A stretch of 64,000 nucleotides of DNA from Nostocales cyanobacterium HT-58-2 (GCA_002163975.1 CP019636.1:7505501-7569500); one strand, 5' to 3'; counted from the stretch's first letter, positions 9,343 to 19,013 are shown. The notes: a model not told the origin generated them from the letters alone. A program made the numbers and translations.

Positions 9343-10842
9343 TTGCCCATGTCACGCCGCCATTATCCTCCCGCCCATTTACGCTACTTTAAAGCCAGGT
9401 TATGGAATTTAGCGAGACCTGGTTTTTGGGTAACAGCAATCTTTCTATCTGTCGTAGGGCTGATTATTAAAGAATACTGGACAAACCCAGGCTTTTTCAC
9501 AAATTGGGACAACAATCAAGTCACTGCAAACAATCCTGCCAATTCTTCTGGCTCAGAAAAAGACAGAGGAATGACTGCAGACAATGATAACTCATCAGTC
9601 CTTTTTAATACCAATTCGAGCAAAGAAAACTCACCAGTAGGAAAAACGACAACCTCTACGCAGAACACTCAGACAAAGAATAGCAAAGGCTTGTTAGACG
9701 CTTTAAATGGCAAAAGCCGGACTTCTGTGAGTGACGAAAAATCAAAGGCTAGTGTCAAAGAAGGTAGTTCTGCAGCTATCCAAAAGCTGGAAAACCCCTT
9801 TGTCGTACAATCACAAAATTTATTGCAGCTAAGAGCTTTTCAAAGTAGCAGCACATTACAAGGTGTTAATCCCTTAACATCTTCGTTTGAACAACAAAAT
9901 TCAGTACAAAATTCTTTTGGTTTGGGTACGGGATTAGTAAGTACAATCAAACCTAGTCAAAATATTACCACTGAAAGCGCATTACAAACGGCGCTTAACC
10001 AATTAAAGAACCAGACTCAGTCAAACTTAAATAGCACCACATCAACTCAGAGAAATCCCTTTGAACAATCACGGCTATCCACCGAAACCAGAAGCAGTCA
10101 AACTCCTATTTCAAGTACTGGATTAAGTAGAGACACAAATAATTATCTCAATACACGCGCAAATTCTACACAGACGGGACTCATTTCTGGAGCAAGTTAC
10201 ATACAACCAGGATTTACTAATCAGTTACAAAATCCTATCCCAGGAATAGCCTACCCTCAACCAGGTTTCAACAACCCATCACAACAAAATTCCATTTTTG
10301 GAACAGGTTACACACAGTCAGGACTGACAAACCAGCCCCAAAACTTCGTTTCTGGAACAGGGTATCCGCAACCAGTATTGAATAACCTGCTACCGCAAAA
10401 TCCCAATTTTAGAACAGGCTACCCCCAGCCGGGTTTGAATAACTCACTACCACAAAATACCATTCCTGGAGCAAGTTACCTTCAACCTCAACAAGGACTC
10501 ATGGGTGTCCCACAAACTCCAAGTGCAATCCCTAATCGCTCCGCTGTTACTCTTGACCAAATTATGAGAAATAGGTTGAATAACATAAATAGCAGTCAGC
10601 GATCGCCGAGTATTGGACAACCAACATTGCTAGCACCTCCCAACTCTGCAACATCTACGAATATTGCTCCCGACTACACCCCTAATCAAGGTAGTATGAC
10701 TTCTTATCCGCCTGTCATACCCAATAATTACGGGAATTCTGTCTTGCAGCAAGCCCCTGCCCCAGTACCGCAGTATATCTATTCATATCCGCGTCAGATA
10801 CCAGGACAATATACAGGTGGAGGACAGATAAATAGATACTAG
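9343..10842 (+). CDS. Asn/Gln/Ser/Pro-rich repeat protein with N-terminal membrane anchor
   Basis: 499 residues, family not recognised. The N-terminus is basic (RRHYPPAHLRYFKARLW) and followed by one hydrophobic segment (about 27-45), suggesting an anchor or uncleaved signal. The rest is low-complexity and rich in Q, N, S, T and P. Between about 280 and 390 it contains about six imperfect repeats of roughly 24 residues built around G-x-x-YPQPGxNN-x-x-PQN (SYIQPGFTNQ, AYPQPGFNNP, GYTQSGLTNQ, GYPQPVLNNL, GYPQPGLNNS, SYLQPQQGLM). No catalytic motif is seen. It could be a cell-envelope or junction-associated disordered protein. It lies between the Lpt permease and chlD. Confidence 0.75.
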   Translation: MPMSRRHYPPAHLRYFKARLWNLARPGFWVTAIFLSVVGLIIKEYWTNPGFFTNWDNNQVTANNPANSSGSEKDRGMTADNDNSSVLFNTNSSKENSPVGKTTTSTQNTQTKNSKGLLDALNGKSRTSVSDEKSKASVKEGSSAAIQKLENPFVVQSQNLLQLRAFQSSSTLQGVNPLTSSFEQQNSVQNSFGLGTGLVSTIKPSQNITTESALQTALNQLKNQTQSNLNSTTSTQRNPFEQSRLSTETRSSQTPISSTGLSRDTNNYLNTRANSTQTGLISGASYIQPGFTNQLQNPIPGIAYPQPGFNNPSQQNSIFGTGYTQSGLTNQPQNFVSGTGYPQPVLNNLLPQNPNFRTGYPQPGLNNSLPQNTIPGASYLQPQQGLMGVPQTPSAIPNRSAVTLDQIMRNRLNNINSSQRSPSIGQPTLLAPPNSATSTNIAPDYTPNQGSMTSYPPVIPNNYGNSVLQQAPAPVPQYIYSYPRQIPGQYTGGGQINRY

Positions 10843-10981
10843 TATCCTCAAGGGTGGGAGACAAATAGACATCACCTTCTTAGAGAAGAACTTAATTTAA
10901 ATCATCTACACACTCTATTTGCGGTATGAGGGATGTACTTTGGGACAGTCAGGTTTGGTATGCTAGAAACCTAGACTACCT

Positions 10982-13039
10982 ATGACTCAAACTATGCCTG
11001 CGCCCACCATCAACCCTCTAAGTACTGCCTTTCCCCTGACAGCTGTAGTCGGTCAAGAAGCAATTAAATTAGCCTTGCTGCTTGCTGCAGTAGACCCAGG
11101 GTTGGGAGGAGTGGCGATCGCAGGTCGTCGCGGTACGGCAAAATCTGTGATGGCGCGTGCTATTCATGCCCTACTTCCACCCATTGAAGTTGTTAAAGGT
11201 TCCATAAGCAACTGTGAGCCCAACCATCCAGAAGAATGGGACGACAAACTTTTGGCAGAACACCCCCTCAGTACAAGCGGAGAAGGAAGCACTGAAGTTG
11301 AAACCGAAATCGTTCCCGCGCCTTTTGTGCAAATTCCTTTAGGAGTCACAGAAGACCGTCTTCTCGGTTCTGTCGATGTGGAACAATCAGTTAAGCAAGG
11401 CGAAACTATATTTCAAGCAGGTTTGCTCGCCCAAGCACACCGAGGCGTTCTCTACATAGATGAAATTAATTTATTAGATGACCAAATCTCAAATCAGCTT
11501 TTAACAGTCTTATCTGAGGGACGCAATCAAATTGAACGGGAGGGCATAAGTTTTCAGCATTCCTGCAAGCCCTTATTTATCGCTACATACAACCCAGAAG
11601 AAGGTGCATTGCGGGAACACCTACTCGATAGAATTGCGATCGCCCTTTCTGCTGATGGTGTCCTCGGTTTAGATCAAAGAGTGCAAGCAGTAGAGCAAGC
11701 GATCGCTTATTCTCGATCTCCTCAAGAATTTCTCAAGCAGTACAGCGAAGACATAGACGCCCTCAAAACCCAAATTCTCCTAGCGCGGGAATGGTTAAAA
11801 GACGTTCGCATGACCCACGAACAAATTTCCTACTTAGTAGAAGAAGCAATTCGCGGAGGAGTGCAAGGACACCGGGCTGAGTTATTTGCTGTACGCGTTG
11901 CCAAAGCCTCTGCAGCTTTGGATGGACGCACACAAGTGAATGCTGAGGATTTGCGACGTGCTGTGGAACTCGTGATAGTCCCACGGGCAACTGTTGTGCA
12001 GACACCGCCACCAGAAGAACCACCGCCACCTCCTCCACCCCCACCACAAAATCAGGAGGAACCTCAAGACGAATCGAATCAGGAACAGGAAGAACAACAA
12101 GAAAATCAAGAAGAACAGCCAGAACAAGAACCACCTGGCATTCCTGAAGAATTTATCTTTGACCCTGAAGGGGTAGTTCTTGATTCTAGTGTGCTTTATT
12201 TTGCTCAGATGGCGCAGCGGCGAGGGAAGTCAGGTAGCCGCAGTCTCATCTTTTCCGAAGACCGGGGACGCTATATTAAACCGATGTTGCCCAAAGGGAA
12301 AGTGCAACGCATTGCCGTAGATGCGACTCTAAGGTCTGCTGCCCCATATCAAAAAGCACGACGACAACGACATCCAGGCAAGAAAGTCGTTGTAGAACAA
12401 GGGGATATCCGGACAAAGCGCCTAGTACGCAAAGCAGGTGCTCTGGTTGTATTCGTGGTAGATGCTTCAGGTTCAATGGCGCTGAACCGGATGCAATCAG
12501 CTAAAGGTGCGGTGATGCAGCTGTTGACAGAAGCTTATCAAAATCGTGACCAAGTTGCTTTGATTCCCTTTCGAGGAGAACAGGCAGAGGTGTTATTGCC
12601 TCCTACACGTTCTATTGCTCTGGCACGTAACCGCCTAGAAAGATTACCCTGTGGTGGTGGTTCTCCGTTAGCTCATGGTTTAACCCAAGCTGTACGCGTC
12701 GGTTTAAATGCCCAAATGAGCGGAGATATTGGACAAGTTGTGATTGTAGCGATAACCGATGGACGCGGTAACATTCCTCTGTCGCGTTCTTTGGGTGAAC
12801 CGCAAGAAAGCGGGCAAAAACCAGATATCAAAGCAGAATTGTTAGAAATTGCTGCTAGAATACGTGCTTTGGGATTGCAATTGTTGGTTATTGATACAGA
12901 AAGTAAATTCGTTTCTACTGGGTTTGCTAAGGAGTTAGCAAAGACATCAGGAGGTAAGTACTACCATTTGCCCAAAGCTACGGATAAAGCCATTGCTGCT
13001 ATGACAAAAGGAGCAATTGCTGATTTAAAATCTCGTTGA
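10982..13039 (+). CDS. chlD: magnesium chelatase ATPase subunit D
   Basis: 685 residues. An N-terminal AAA+ domain carries a modified Walker A (GRRGTAKS, about 48-55) and LYIDEINLLDD. A Pro/Gln/Glu-rich acidic linker (about 340-395) follows, then a C-terminal von Willebrand A domain with the MIDAS motif DASGSM (about 494-499). This is the D subunit that, with ChlI and ChlH, inserts Mg into protoporphyrin IX, the first committed step to chlorophyll. ChlH and ChlI are not in the window. The kinase-GUN4 gene at the left end is the only other feature related to the Mg branch. Confidence 0.97.
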   Translation: MTQTMPAPTINPLSTAFPLTAVVGQEAIKLALLLAAVDPGLGGVAIAGRRGTAKSVMARAIHALLPPIEVVKGSISNCEPNHPEEWDDKLLAEHPLSTSGEGSTEVETEIVPAPFVQIPLGVTEDRLLGSVDVEQSVKQGETIFQAGLLAQAHRGVLYIDEINLLDDQISNQLLTVLSEGRNQIEREGISFQHSCKPLFIATYNPEEGALREHLLDRIAIALSADGVLGLDQRVQAVEQAIAYSRSPQEFLKQYSEDIDALKTQILLAREWLKDVRMTHEQISYLVEEAIRGGVQGHRAELFAVRVAKASAALDGRTQVNAEDLRRAVELVIVPRATVVQTPPPEEPPPPPPPPPQNQEEPQDESNQEQEEQQENQEEQPEQEPPGIPEEFIFDPEGVVLDSSVLYFAQMAQRRGKSGSRSLIFSEDRGRYIKPMLPKGKVQRIAVDATLRSAAPYQKARRQRHPGKKVVVEQGDIRTKRLVRKAGALVVFVVDASGSMALNRMQSAKGAVMQLLTEAYQNRDQVALIPFRGEQAEVLLPPTRSIALARNRLERLPCGGGSPLAHGLTQAVRVGLNAQMSGDIGQVVIVAITDGRGNIPLSRSLGEPQESGQKPDIKAELLEIAARIRALGLQLLVIDTESKFVSTGFAKELAKTSGGKYYHLPKATDKAIAAMTKGAIADLKSR

Positions 13040-13050
13040 AGTCAAGCGGG

Positions 13051-13078
13051 GATAAGGGGGATACTTATCTCCCTTATC
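13051..13078. terminator. hairpin between convergent chlD and sigF
   Basis: GATAAGGG (13051-13058) and CCCTTATC (13071-13078) form the outer stem, and GATA/TATC continue it inward. It sits between two converging genes and could end both transcripts; the T-run on the plus strand (TTTTTT) starts about 8 bases downstream. Confidence 0.45.
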
Positions 13079-13101
13079 TAAGTCATTTTTTAGAAGCAAC
13101 A

Positions 13102-13887
13102 TCATGACCCTGTTGCAACTGTTTGTGGTCTTAACATAGATACTAAATCTTGAACTCCCTTTTGCAGATATCGCGTCACAGTCATTGGGCTAGTACCAAT
13201 TTTCTTAGCAGTATCTTTGCGAGAAAGTTCCTTCAAATACACCATTTCAACTGCCATGCGGGGCTTTTCTTCTAGCAGATTTATTGCGCCTTGAAGTTGT
13301 TGCCGTTCTTCTTGTTGTTGTTGCACAGTCGTAGAACGGTAGCAAGGAAGCACTTCACCTAGGGTAATTTGGCAATCAATGTTTTGGACTATAGTCGCAT
13401 CCAAACTTAAAGGCATACGATTTTGAGCAGCTAATTTGGTTTCTTGCCATTCTTGCAGAGATACTTTAAGAATGCTTGCAATTTCTGAATCCTTGGGAGA
13501 ACGACCTAAAGTCAATGCCAATTCCTTGCGAACTTTTTGCCCTTCATTATACAGTTCTTGCCAACGACGGGGAATTTTTAATAGGGTACTGCGATCGCGT
13601 AAAAAGTGCAGCATTTCACCCCGAATATAAGGGACAGCAAAGGAACTAAACGCATATCCTTGACTTGGATCAAAACGCTCAATTGCTCTTATCAAACCAA
13701 TATAACCAATTTGCTCTAAATCTTCATAAGGCTCCTTGCATTGATGACTGAATTTATGAGCCATTTTCCGTACTAAACCAGTATGTAATTGTACGAGTTG
13801 ATTACGAAGTTTAATAGAAGGATTTTGATGGTATAAATTTAATAATTCTATACCAGCAGCTTGTATAGAGGACTGATTTTCTGTCAT
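13102..13887 (-). CDS. sigF: group 3 RNA polymerase sigma factor, SigF type
   Basis: 261 residues without region 1. Region 2 is YEDLEQIGYIGLIRAIERFD (54-73) plus FSSFAVPYIRGEMLHFLRD (80-98). Region 3 follows, and the region 4 helix-turn-helix is SRKDTAKKIGTSPMTVTRYL (222-241). This architecture is the SigB/F/G-like group 3 class. In cyanobacteria SigF controls pili, motility (hormogonia in filamentous species), the cell surface and some stress genes. No anti-sigma factor gene is adjacent. It is transcribed divergently from the Bax-inhibitor-like gene. Confidence 0.9.
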   Translation of the reverse strand: MTENQSSIQAAGIELLNLYHQNPSIKLRNQLVQLHTGLVRKMAHKFSHQCKEPYEDLEQIGYIGLIRAIERFDPSQGYAFSSFAVPYIRGEMLHFLRDRSTLLKIPRRWQELYNEGQKVRKELALTLGRSPKDSEIASILKVSLQEWQETKLAAQNRMPLSLDATIVQNIDCQITLGEVLPCYRSTTVQQQQEERQQLQGAINLLEEKPRMAVEMVYLKELSRKDTAKKIGTSPMTVTRYLQKGVQDLVSMLRPQTVATGS

Positions 13888-14257
13888 ATAAATTCCTTGT
13901 TAAGAACTCCTTTTCTGAAAAAATGGAGTTGCGTAAACTTTCATCAAAGTTGTTATTATTTTCCCTAGGAACACTTGTGAAAACTATTCGTTGTTTTACT
14001 GAACTTATAAGAGCTCATACCGGATATTTCAGCATTTATACGGTTACTTTTTCTCAGAATTTTTGATTGGTATGAGCTGATAAAGTTCTGAGTTCTGAGT
14101 ATTGAATGCCGAGTTATTTCCTCTTACCAACTAGTACTTAGCAACTGGCGTACGCAATTTTCCTGAGGCTTACACTCTTTTCTTTGTGGTCACTAGCTCT
14201 GGTTATCAGTAAAAATGGGAAGAAACAGGAACGCTTGACTCAAAACAATTGTGAAAT
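13888..14257. other. divergent promoter region between sigF and the BI-1 gene
   Basis: About 370 bases, AT-rich. Both flanking genes must start here. No well-defined operator, riboswitch or RNA gene was recognised. Confidence 0.4.
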
Positions 14258-14986
14258 ATGAGCAATACCAGCAACTTCCGTGATGCAATTCGTCAGGCTA
14301 AAACTCAAGCCCTCGTTGGTCCTAATGTGATTGCCAACGCCTTACCTTATGTAGGCGGTGGATTGGTGATAACGGCATTGGGAACATACGGCGGACTGGG
14401 TGTTATCCGTAGCAACCCTGGACTGTTCTTACCGACCTTCTTTGGTGCGATCGTCCTGGAGTTGATTCTATTTTTTGTTGCCCAAAATGTTGCCGAAAAA
14501 GGCAATAACAAAGTTGCACTGCCTCTGTTGGCAACTTACAGCCTTCTGTCTGGGTACACAATTAGTGGTTTAATCTATGTAGCACTGAGAACCCAAGGTG
14601 TAGGTATTCAAGGTATTGGGTTGGCTGCCCTTGCTTGTGGTGTCACCTTTATTGCCGCTCGTCGAATTGGCTCAAATCTCTCAGAGCAAGACGGCATGGC
14701 ATTGACGAAAACAATTAATCTTGGGGTGATTGCCCTAGTTGCCGTGCTTGTTGTGCAACTTTTATTTAGCGCGTTTGGTGTTTATACGCCGAATTGGTTA
14801 GAAATTGGCATATCAGGGCTGGGTGTATTTCTCTTTGTCGGTGCATCTGTGGTAGACTTCTACATCTTGCCACGTACTTACCGAGATGACCAATACCTGC
14901 CTGCGGCTTTATCCATGTACTTGACCTACATCAATTTGTTTGTTTTCATTTTGCGATTGCTGATTGCTCTTAACAGCCGTGATTAA
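14258..14986 (+). CDS. Bax inhibitor-1 (TMBIM/YccA-like) family membrane protein
   Basis: 242 residues, nearly all hydrophobic, with about seven membrane spans separated by short loops. The first is near 33-50. The last two contain FVGASVVDFYILP and YLTYINLFVFILRLL, where the conserved acidic residue and the YLDxxNLFLxLLRLL-like motif of the BI-1/YccA/YbhL family occur. Bacterial members behave as pH-sensitive calcium leak channels or FtsH modulators; the role in cyanobacteria is not established. A clear terminator follows. Confidence 0.85.
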   Translation: MSNTSNFRDAIRQAKTQALVGPNVIANALPYVGGGLVITALGTYGGLGVIRSNPGLFLPTFFGAIVLELILFFVAQNVAEKGNNKVALPLLATYSLLSGYTISGLIYVALRTQGVGIQGIGLAALACGVTFIAARRIGSNLSEQDGMALTKTINLGVIALVAVLVVQLLFSAFGVYTPNWLEIGISGLGVFLFVGASVVDFYILPRTYRDDQYLPAALSMYLTYINLFVFILRLLIALNSRD

Positions 14987-15019
14987 GTACGTTTAACATT
15001 TCTTGTACTAAAAAATAAG

Positions 15020-15052
15020 ACCGTGGTTTGACCTTTAAAACCACGGTTTTTT
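15020..15052 (+). terminator. rho-independent terminator of the BI-1 gene
   Basis: CCGTGGTTT (15021-15029) pairs with AAACCACGG (15038-15046) and is followed by TTTTTT (15047-15052). A textbook intrinsic terminator 35 bases after the stop codon. Confidence 0.88.
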
Positions 15053-15088
15053 ATCGTTGAAGGAACGAGAATTCAAGATTCATTATTA

Positions 15089-15397
15089 ATGGACCACAAA
15101 GAACTCTACTCAGGTCTAATTCGACTTCACATTCTTCATCATGCGACTCACGAACCGATATTCGGTCTAGGCATCATTGAGGAATTAGCTCGTCATGGCT
15201 ACAAACTCAGCCCAGGAACCCTCTATCCAATGCTTCATGACATGGAACGCAAGGGGTACCTGCACTCAACTGAGGAGCGTTCGGGACGACACTCGCGCCG
15301 AGTCTACCGAGCAACACCTTTGGGAGAAGAGGCTTTGGAGGATGCAAAACAAAAGGTGAGAGAGTTGTTTGGAGAATTATTTGAGGATCACTCCTGA
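15089..15397 (+). CDS. PadR family transcriptional regulator
   Basis: A 102-residue winged-helix protein with the PadR N-terminal pattern: IRLHILHHATHEPIFGLGI, then LARHGYKLSPGTLYPMLHDM (recognition helix and wing, about 33-52) and RRVYRATPLGEEAL. It lacks the C-terminal dimerisation domain of longer PadR proteins and is of the short class. It converges with, and overlaps by 10 bases, the DUF442 gene at 15388. Likely regulatory targets are its own gene or a neighbouring transporter; the ligand is unknown. Confidence 0.9.
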   Translation: MDHKELYSGLIRLHILHHATHEPIFGLGIIEELARHGYKLSPGTLYPMLHDMERKGYLHSTEERSGRHSRRVYRATPLGEEALEDAKQKVRELFGELFEDHS

Positions 15398-15813
15398 CTT
15401 TCCAAAAACTGCTTGAGGTGTGGCTGATTTATGTTAATTCCCAATTCCTCAGCTTTTTTCAGAACCTGCTCGCGGCTTAACCCCTCCTTGGTAGCAAGCG
15501 CGATGAGAGCTAGTGCATCAGCTCTTGCTCCTGCACCGCAATGGAACAAAATTGGTGTTGCTAGCCCTTCAATCTCCTTGAGAACTTTATTTGTCAATCC
15601 ATCGTCAGCTTTCTTGGAATTCAGGGGGACGTGGACATAATTGAGCCCCGCTGCTTCAGCCTGTTGTTGCTCATCAGAAAGAAAGTCCGCTTCATCGGGA
15701 GAACGTAAATTAACGACAGATTTGAATCCCTCTTGAGATGCCTTTTGCAAATCTTCAGGGGTTGGTTGCCCTGCTGCATAGAATTCATCGCTGACCTTTT
15801 TGGCGTTACTCAT
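15388..15813 (-). CDS. DUF442 / beta-lactamase hydrolase-like protein phosphatase
   Basis: 141 residues, matching the DUF442 (Blh-type) phosphatase fold: YAAGQPTPEDLQKASQEGFK, VVNLRSPDE and the phosphate-binding loop FHCGAGARAD, which holds Cys and Arg in a CxxGxR spacing as usual for this family, rather than the CX5R of classical tyrosine phosphatases. In other bacteria such domains occur in sulfide-oxidation and beta-lactamase-fold proteins. It is free-standing here. Substrate unknown. Confidence 0.85.
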   Translation of the reverse strand: MSNAKKVSDEFYAAGQPTPEDLQKASQEGFKSVVNLRSPDEADFLSDEQQQAEAAGLNYVHVPLNSKKADDGLTNKVLKEIEGLATPILFHCGAGARADALALIALATKEGLSREQVLKKAEELGININQPHLKQFLESQE

Positions 15814-15961
15814 AAATACTCCGATTTGTCGCTAGAAATAATGTAATTATTTTTTCATAAATTATATATAGAAAAACGATATCGAACTACGATAATGTAA
15901 TTGTGTCAAAACAAACGGTAAGAGATGCTGCTATGGTCTCTCGCTCACAAGGAGGTTTCTT

Positions 15962-17257
15962 GTGTCTGGTAAAACGGTAACACCCCAACTGCAAAGAGAG
16001 TTGGGAGTGGTGGGTGCAACCATGATGGGGCTGGGGTCAATTATCGGCACTGGCGTATTTGTGAGCATAGGTATTGCTGCTGGGATTGCTGGACCTGCCG
16101 TGATTGTTGCAGTGGCACTTGCTGCCTTTGTCGCTACCTGCAACGGTCTTAACAGTGCCCAGTTAGCTGCTAATCATGCTGTTAGTGGTGGAACCTATGA
16201 ATATGGCTATAAATACCTCAACCCTTGGTTTGGTTTCACTGCTGGTTGGATGTTTCTTTTAGCCAAAACAGCTTCTGCTGCCACTGCCGCGTTGGGTTTC
16301 GCAAGCTATTTACTAACCACAACCAATTTGATGGGGAGTGGCTTGCTCGTTCCTACAGCTCTTGTAGCTGTGATTATTCTTACCACAATTGTTTTAAGTG
16401 GAATTCGGCGCTCTAATCACGTCAACATCCTTATCGTATCGCTGACGCTGCTTTCTTTAGGTTTATTTGTCATTATCTGCTTTCCGCGTGCTATTGCAGT
16501 CGGTACGGAAAATCTAACGCCCTTTTTCCCAGGAAATACTGCATCGCTGCTCCAGGCTACGGCTCTTATGTTTGTGGCTTACACAGGTTATGGTCGCATC
16601 GCCACAATGGGCGAGGAAGCAAAAGAACCGCGAAAAACGATTCCCAGAGCGATGATAGTCTGTCTGGTGCTAACAATGCTGCTATATATGGCAGTGGCAG
16701 CGGTTGGCATTGGAGCGGTGGGAGTAGGTGTTTTGGGCAAAGTGACCGAACAAGTACAAGGTGCACCTCTTGAAGTTGCTATCCGCAATGTTGCTGGTCC
16801 TGCTGCTGGTTTGGTTGTAGCGATAGGTGCCATGACTGCCATGTTAGGCGTGCTACTGAACTTGATTTTGGGATTATCTCGTGTCGTACTGGCTATGGGA
16901 AGACGTCGGGATTTACCTGGGTTTTTTGCAAGACTGAATCAGTCAGGAACAACACCAGTTCTGGCTGTGCTAGTTGTAGGAGTTGCGATCGCAGGCTTGG
17001 TGCTCATTGGAGACGTGAAAACGACATGGTCATTCAGTGCCTTTAACGTTTTGATTTATTACGCAATTACAGACTTTGCAGCACTACAGTTGCCACCCGA
17101 GGAACGGCTCTATCCTAGATGGTTAGCTTGGGCAGGTTTGGCTTCCTGTGGGTTTTTAGCTTTCTGGGTAGAACAGCAAATTTGGCTTGTGGGTTTAGCA
17201 CTGATCGTTGCTGGACTAATCTGGCGTGCCACAGTACGACTACTGGCACGAAACTAA
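15962..17257 (+). CDS. APC superfamily amino acid permease
   Basis: 431 residues with about 12 hydrophobic segments. The N-terminal QLQRELGVVGATMMGLGSII-GTGVF block is the substrate-binding GxG motif of APC (amino acid-polyamine-organocation) carriers, and the mid-protein GYGRIATMGEEAKEPRKTIP loop is also typical. The start is GTG at 15962, chosen because AGGAGG lies about 8-13 bases upstream. The substrate cannot be read from sequence; a cationic or neutral amino acid is possible. Confidence 0.9.
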   Translation: MSGKTVTPQLQRELGVVGATMMGLGSIIGTGVFVSIGIAAGIAGPAVIVAVALAAFVATCNGLNSAQLAANHAVSGGTYEYGYKYLNPWFGFTAGWMFLLAKTASAATAALGFASYLLTTTNLMGSGLLVPTALVAVIILTTIVLSGIRRSNHVNILIVSLTLLSLGLFVIICFPRAIAVGTENLTPFFPGNTASLLQATALMFVAYTGYGRIATMGEEAKEPRKTIPRAMIVCLVLTMLLYMAVAAVGIGAVGVGVLGKVTEQVQGAPLEVAIRNVAGPAAGLVVAIGAMTAMLGVLLNLILGLSRVVLAMGRRRDLPGFFARLNQSGTTPVLAVLVVGVAIAGLVLIGDVKTTWSFSAFNVLIYYAITDFAALQLPPEERLYPRWLAWAGLASCGFLAFWVEQQIWLVGLALIVAGLIWRATVRLLARN

Positions 17258-17384
17258 AAGCTGTCAACCCTGTAAAGAGCCAGTAAAATTAATGTAATAA
17301 TTATGACAAATAAAATACTGTACAAGTGTGTATTTGGTAAAGTATAGGTAAAAGCAAATAAAATAGAGAGCGATAGTGTGGAGT

Positions 17385-17590
17385 ACCTGCCGAAGCGTAA
17401 AGCGCACATTACGCAAACCGTGATGCTCCAAAAGAGCGTCTAAAGGGCGATGGCGCAGAGCGCCCGCTTTCAGCGATGCTCCGGAGGAGCCGCCAAAGGC
17501 GATAACGGAGCGATTAGCCTTTCCTGCGGAACGCTGCGCGTTGGTGTAGCCTGCGCTTTGCGCTTACGGCTATCGCACATTATCCAAAGC
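17385..17590. repeat. GC-rich interspersed repeat cluster upstream of prfB
   Basis: About 200 bases with a composition unlike the flanks, built of short GC-rich words (GCGCAGAGCGCCCGC, GCTCCGGAGGAGCCGCC, GCTTTGCGCTTACGGC). An open frame crosses it but encodes a repeat-derived, unrecognisable peptide. It occupies most of the space between the permease and prfB and ends about 20 bases before the prfB ATG, so the prfB promoter or leader must lie in or before it. Confidence 0.6.
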
Positions 17591-17611
17591 GCTTTACCAT
17601 CAACAAGTACT

Positions 17612-18731
17612 ATGGATGTTTTAGAACTTAAACGCGAAATCGAAACGTTATCTCATCGCCTGGGTAAAACTCAGGACTATCTTTGACATTCCTGCACTTG
17701 CCGCCAAAATTCAAGACCTAGAACAAGTCGCAGCGCAACCAGAACTGTGGGACGACCAAACTAAGGCGCAGCAAATCCTGCAAGAACTCAACGACCTCAA
17801 AGCACACCTGCAACAATATCACCAGTGGAAAGCAAGCCTGGAAGACACAAGGGCAGTATTAGAACTGTTGGAGTTAGAAACAGATGAAGGGCTACTGCAA
17901 GAAGCTGAGTCTAATGTTAATAAGCTCAACCGGGAATTAGACCAATGGGAGTTACTCCAGTTACTCTCAGGTCCATATGATGAAAAGGGTGCTGTACTCA
18001 CAATCAACGCAGGCGCTGGTGGAACGGATGCTCAAGACTGGGCAGAAATGTTACTGCGGATGTACACCCGTTGGGGAGAAAACTACGGTTATAAAGTGCA
18101 ATTAACAGAACTTTCTGAAGGTGATGAAGCGGGAATTAAATCCGCAACTGTAGAAATAACCGGTCGCTACGCTTACGGCTACTTGCGTTCAGAAACAGGT
18201 ACGCATCGCTTGGTGCGGATTTCACCATTCAATGCCAACGGCAAGAGGCAAACGAGCTTTGCTGGCGTAGAAGTCATGCCCCAAATAGATAACACCATAC
18301 AACTGGAAATTCCAGAGAAGGATTTGGAAATTACCACAACTCGATCTGGCGGTAAGGGGGGACAAAATGTCAACAAAGTAGAAACCGCAGTGCGAATTGT
18401 TCACATTCCCACTGGTATTGCTGTCCGTTGTACGGAGGAACGCAGCCAATTACAAAATAAAGAAAAAGCCCTTGCCCGCTTAAAGGCAAAACTGTTAGTG
18501 ATTGCTCAAGAGCAACATGCCAAAGAAATCGCAGAAATCCGGGGCGATATGGTAGAAGCGTCTTGGGGTAACCAAATCCGGAACTACGTTTTTCATCCTT
18601 ACCAAATGGTCAAGGATTTACGAACGAGTGAGGAAACAACTGCGATCGCGGATGTGATGAACGGCGAAATTGATACGTTTATCCAAGCCTATCTGCGGCA
18701 AGAAAACCAGATGGTTGAGGCTTCTGCATAA
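17612..18731 (+). CDS. prfB: peptide chain release factor 2, with programmed +1 frameshift
   Basis: Two frames make one protein. The first encodes 24 residues (MDVLELKREIETLSH... ending QDYL) and meets TGA at 17684-17686 in the context CTT TGA C. Slipping +1 on CTT (reading GAC at 17685) continues for 348 residues to 18731, giving 372 in all, the normal RF2 length. An AGGA element just before TATCTTTGAC corresponds to the Shine-Dalgarno-like stimulator. RF2 reads UGA, so low RF2 favours frameshifting and autoregulates synthesis. The stop-recognition motif SPF and the catalytic GGQ (SGGKGGQNVNK) are intact. A start at 17868 would remove the N-terminal domain. Confidence 0.96.
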
Positions 18732-18857
18732 TTAGGGTTTAGTCAGCTGTTAGTGAGACAGCGCTGGCTGACGACTAACCCCCTTATAAAGGGGCAGAAT
18801 GGCAACTCTCTCGTATAAGAAATGTTACATTATGAAAAAAGTTTGTTGAAAAACATT

Positions 18858-19013
18858 ATGAGCAACTCTCCTTCCACGGAACCTCAACCTAGCCACGTAA
18901 AACTTGCTATGCGCAACATGGTACAAAAGCGTGGCACGTCCTTAAAGCATTTTGTACTGACAACTTTGGGTCTTTTAGCAGTCCTTGTTGGTTTAGCTTA
19001 CCTTACTCGCTAA
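18858..19013 (+). CDS. DUF3285-type small membrane protein
   Basis: A 51-residue protein starting MSNSPSTEPQPSHVKLAMRN and ending in one transmembrane helix (FVLTTLGLLAVLVGLAYLTR begins near residue 32). The pattern matches DUF3285, a small family known from cyanobacteria. The ATG at 18858 is preferred to one at 18822 because the family starts there and the added residues look unrelated. Function unknown. It lies 40 bases before ybeY. Confidence 0.8.
   Translation: MSNSPSTEPQPSHVKLAMRNMVQKRGTSLKHFVLTTLGLLAVLVGLAYLTR

Noticed and set aside
10140..10510. CRISPR-like periodic repeat
   Set aside because: The repeats of roughly 72 bases are imperfect and lie in a coding frame as 24-residue protein repeats; no spacer structure.
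17450..17611. N-terminal extension of prfB
   Set aside because: The added codons lie in the GC-rich repeat; normal RF2 begins at the ATG 17612.
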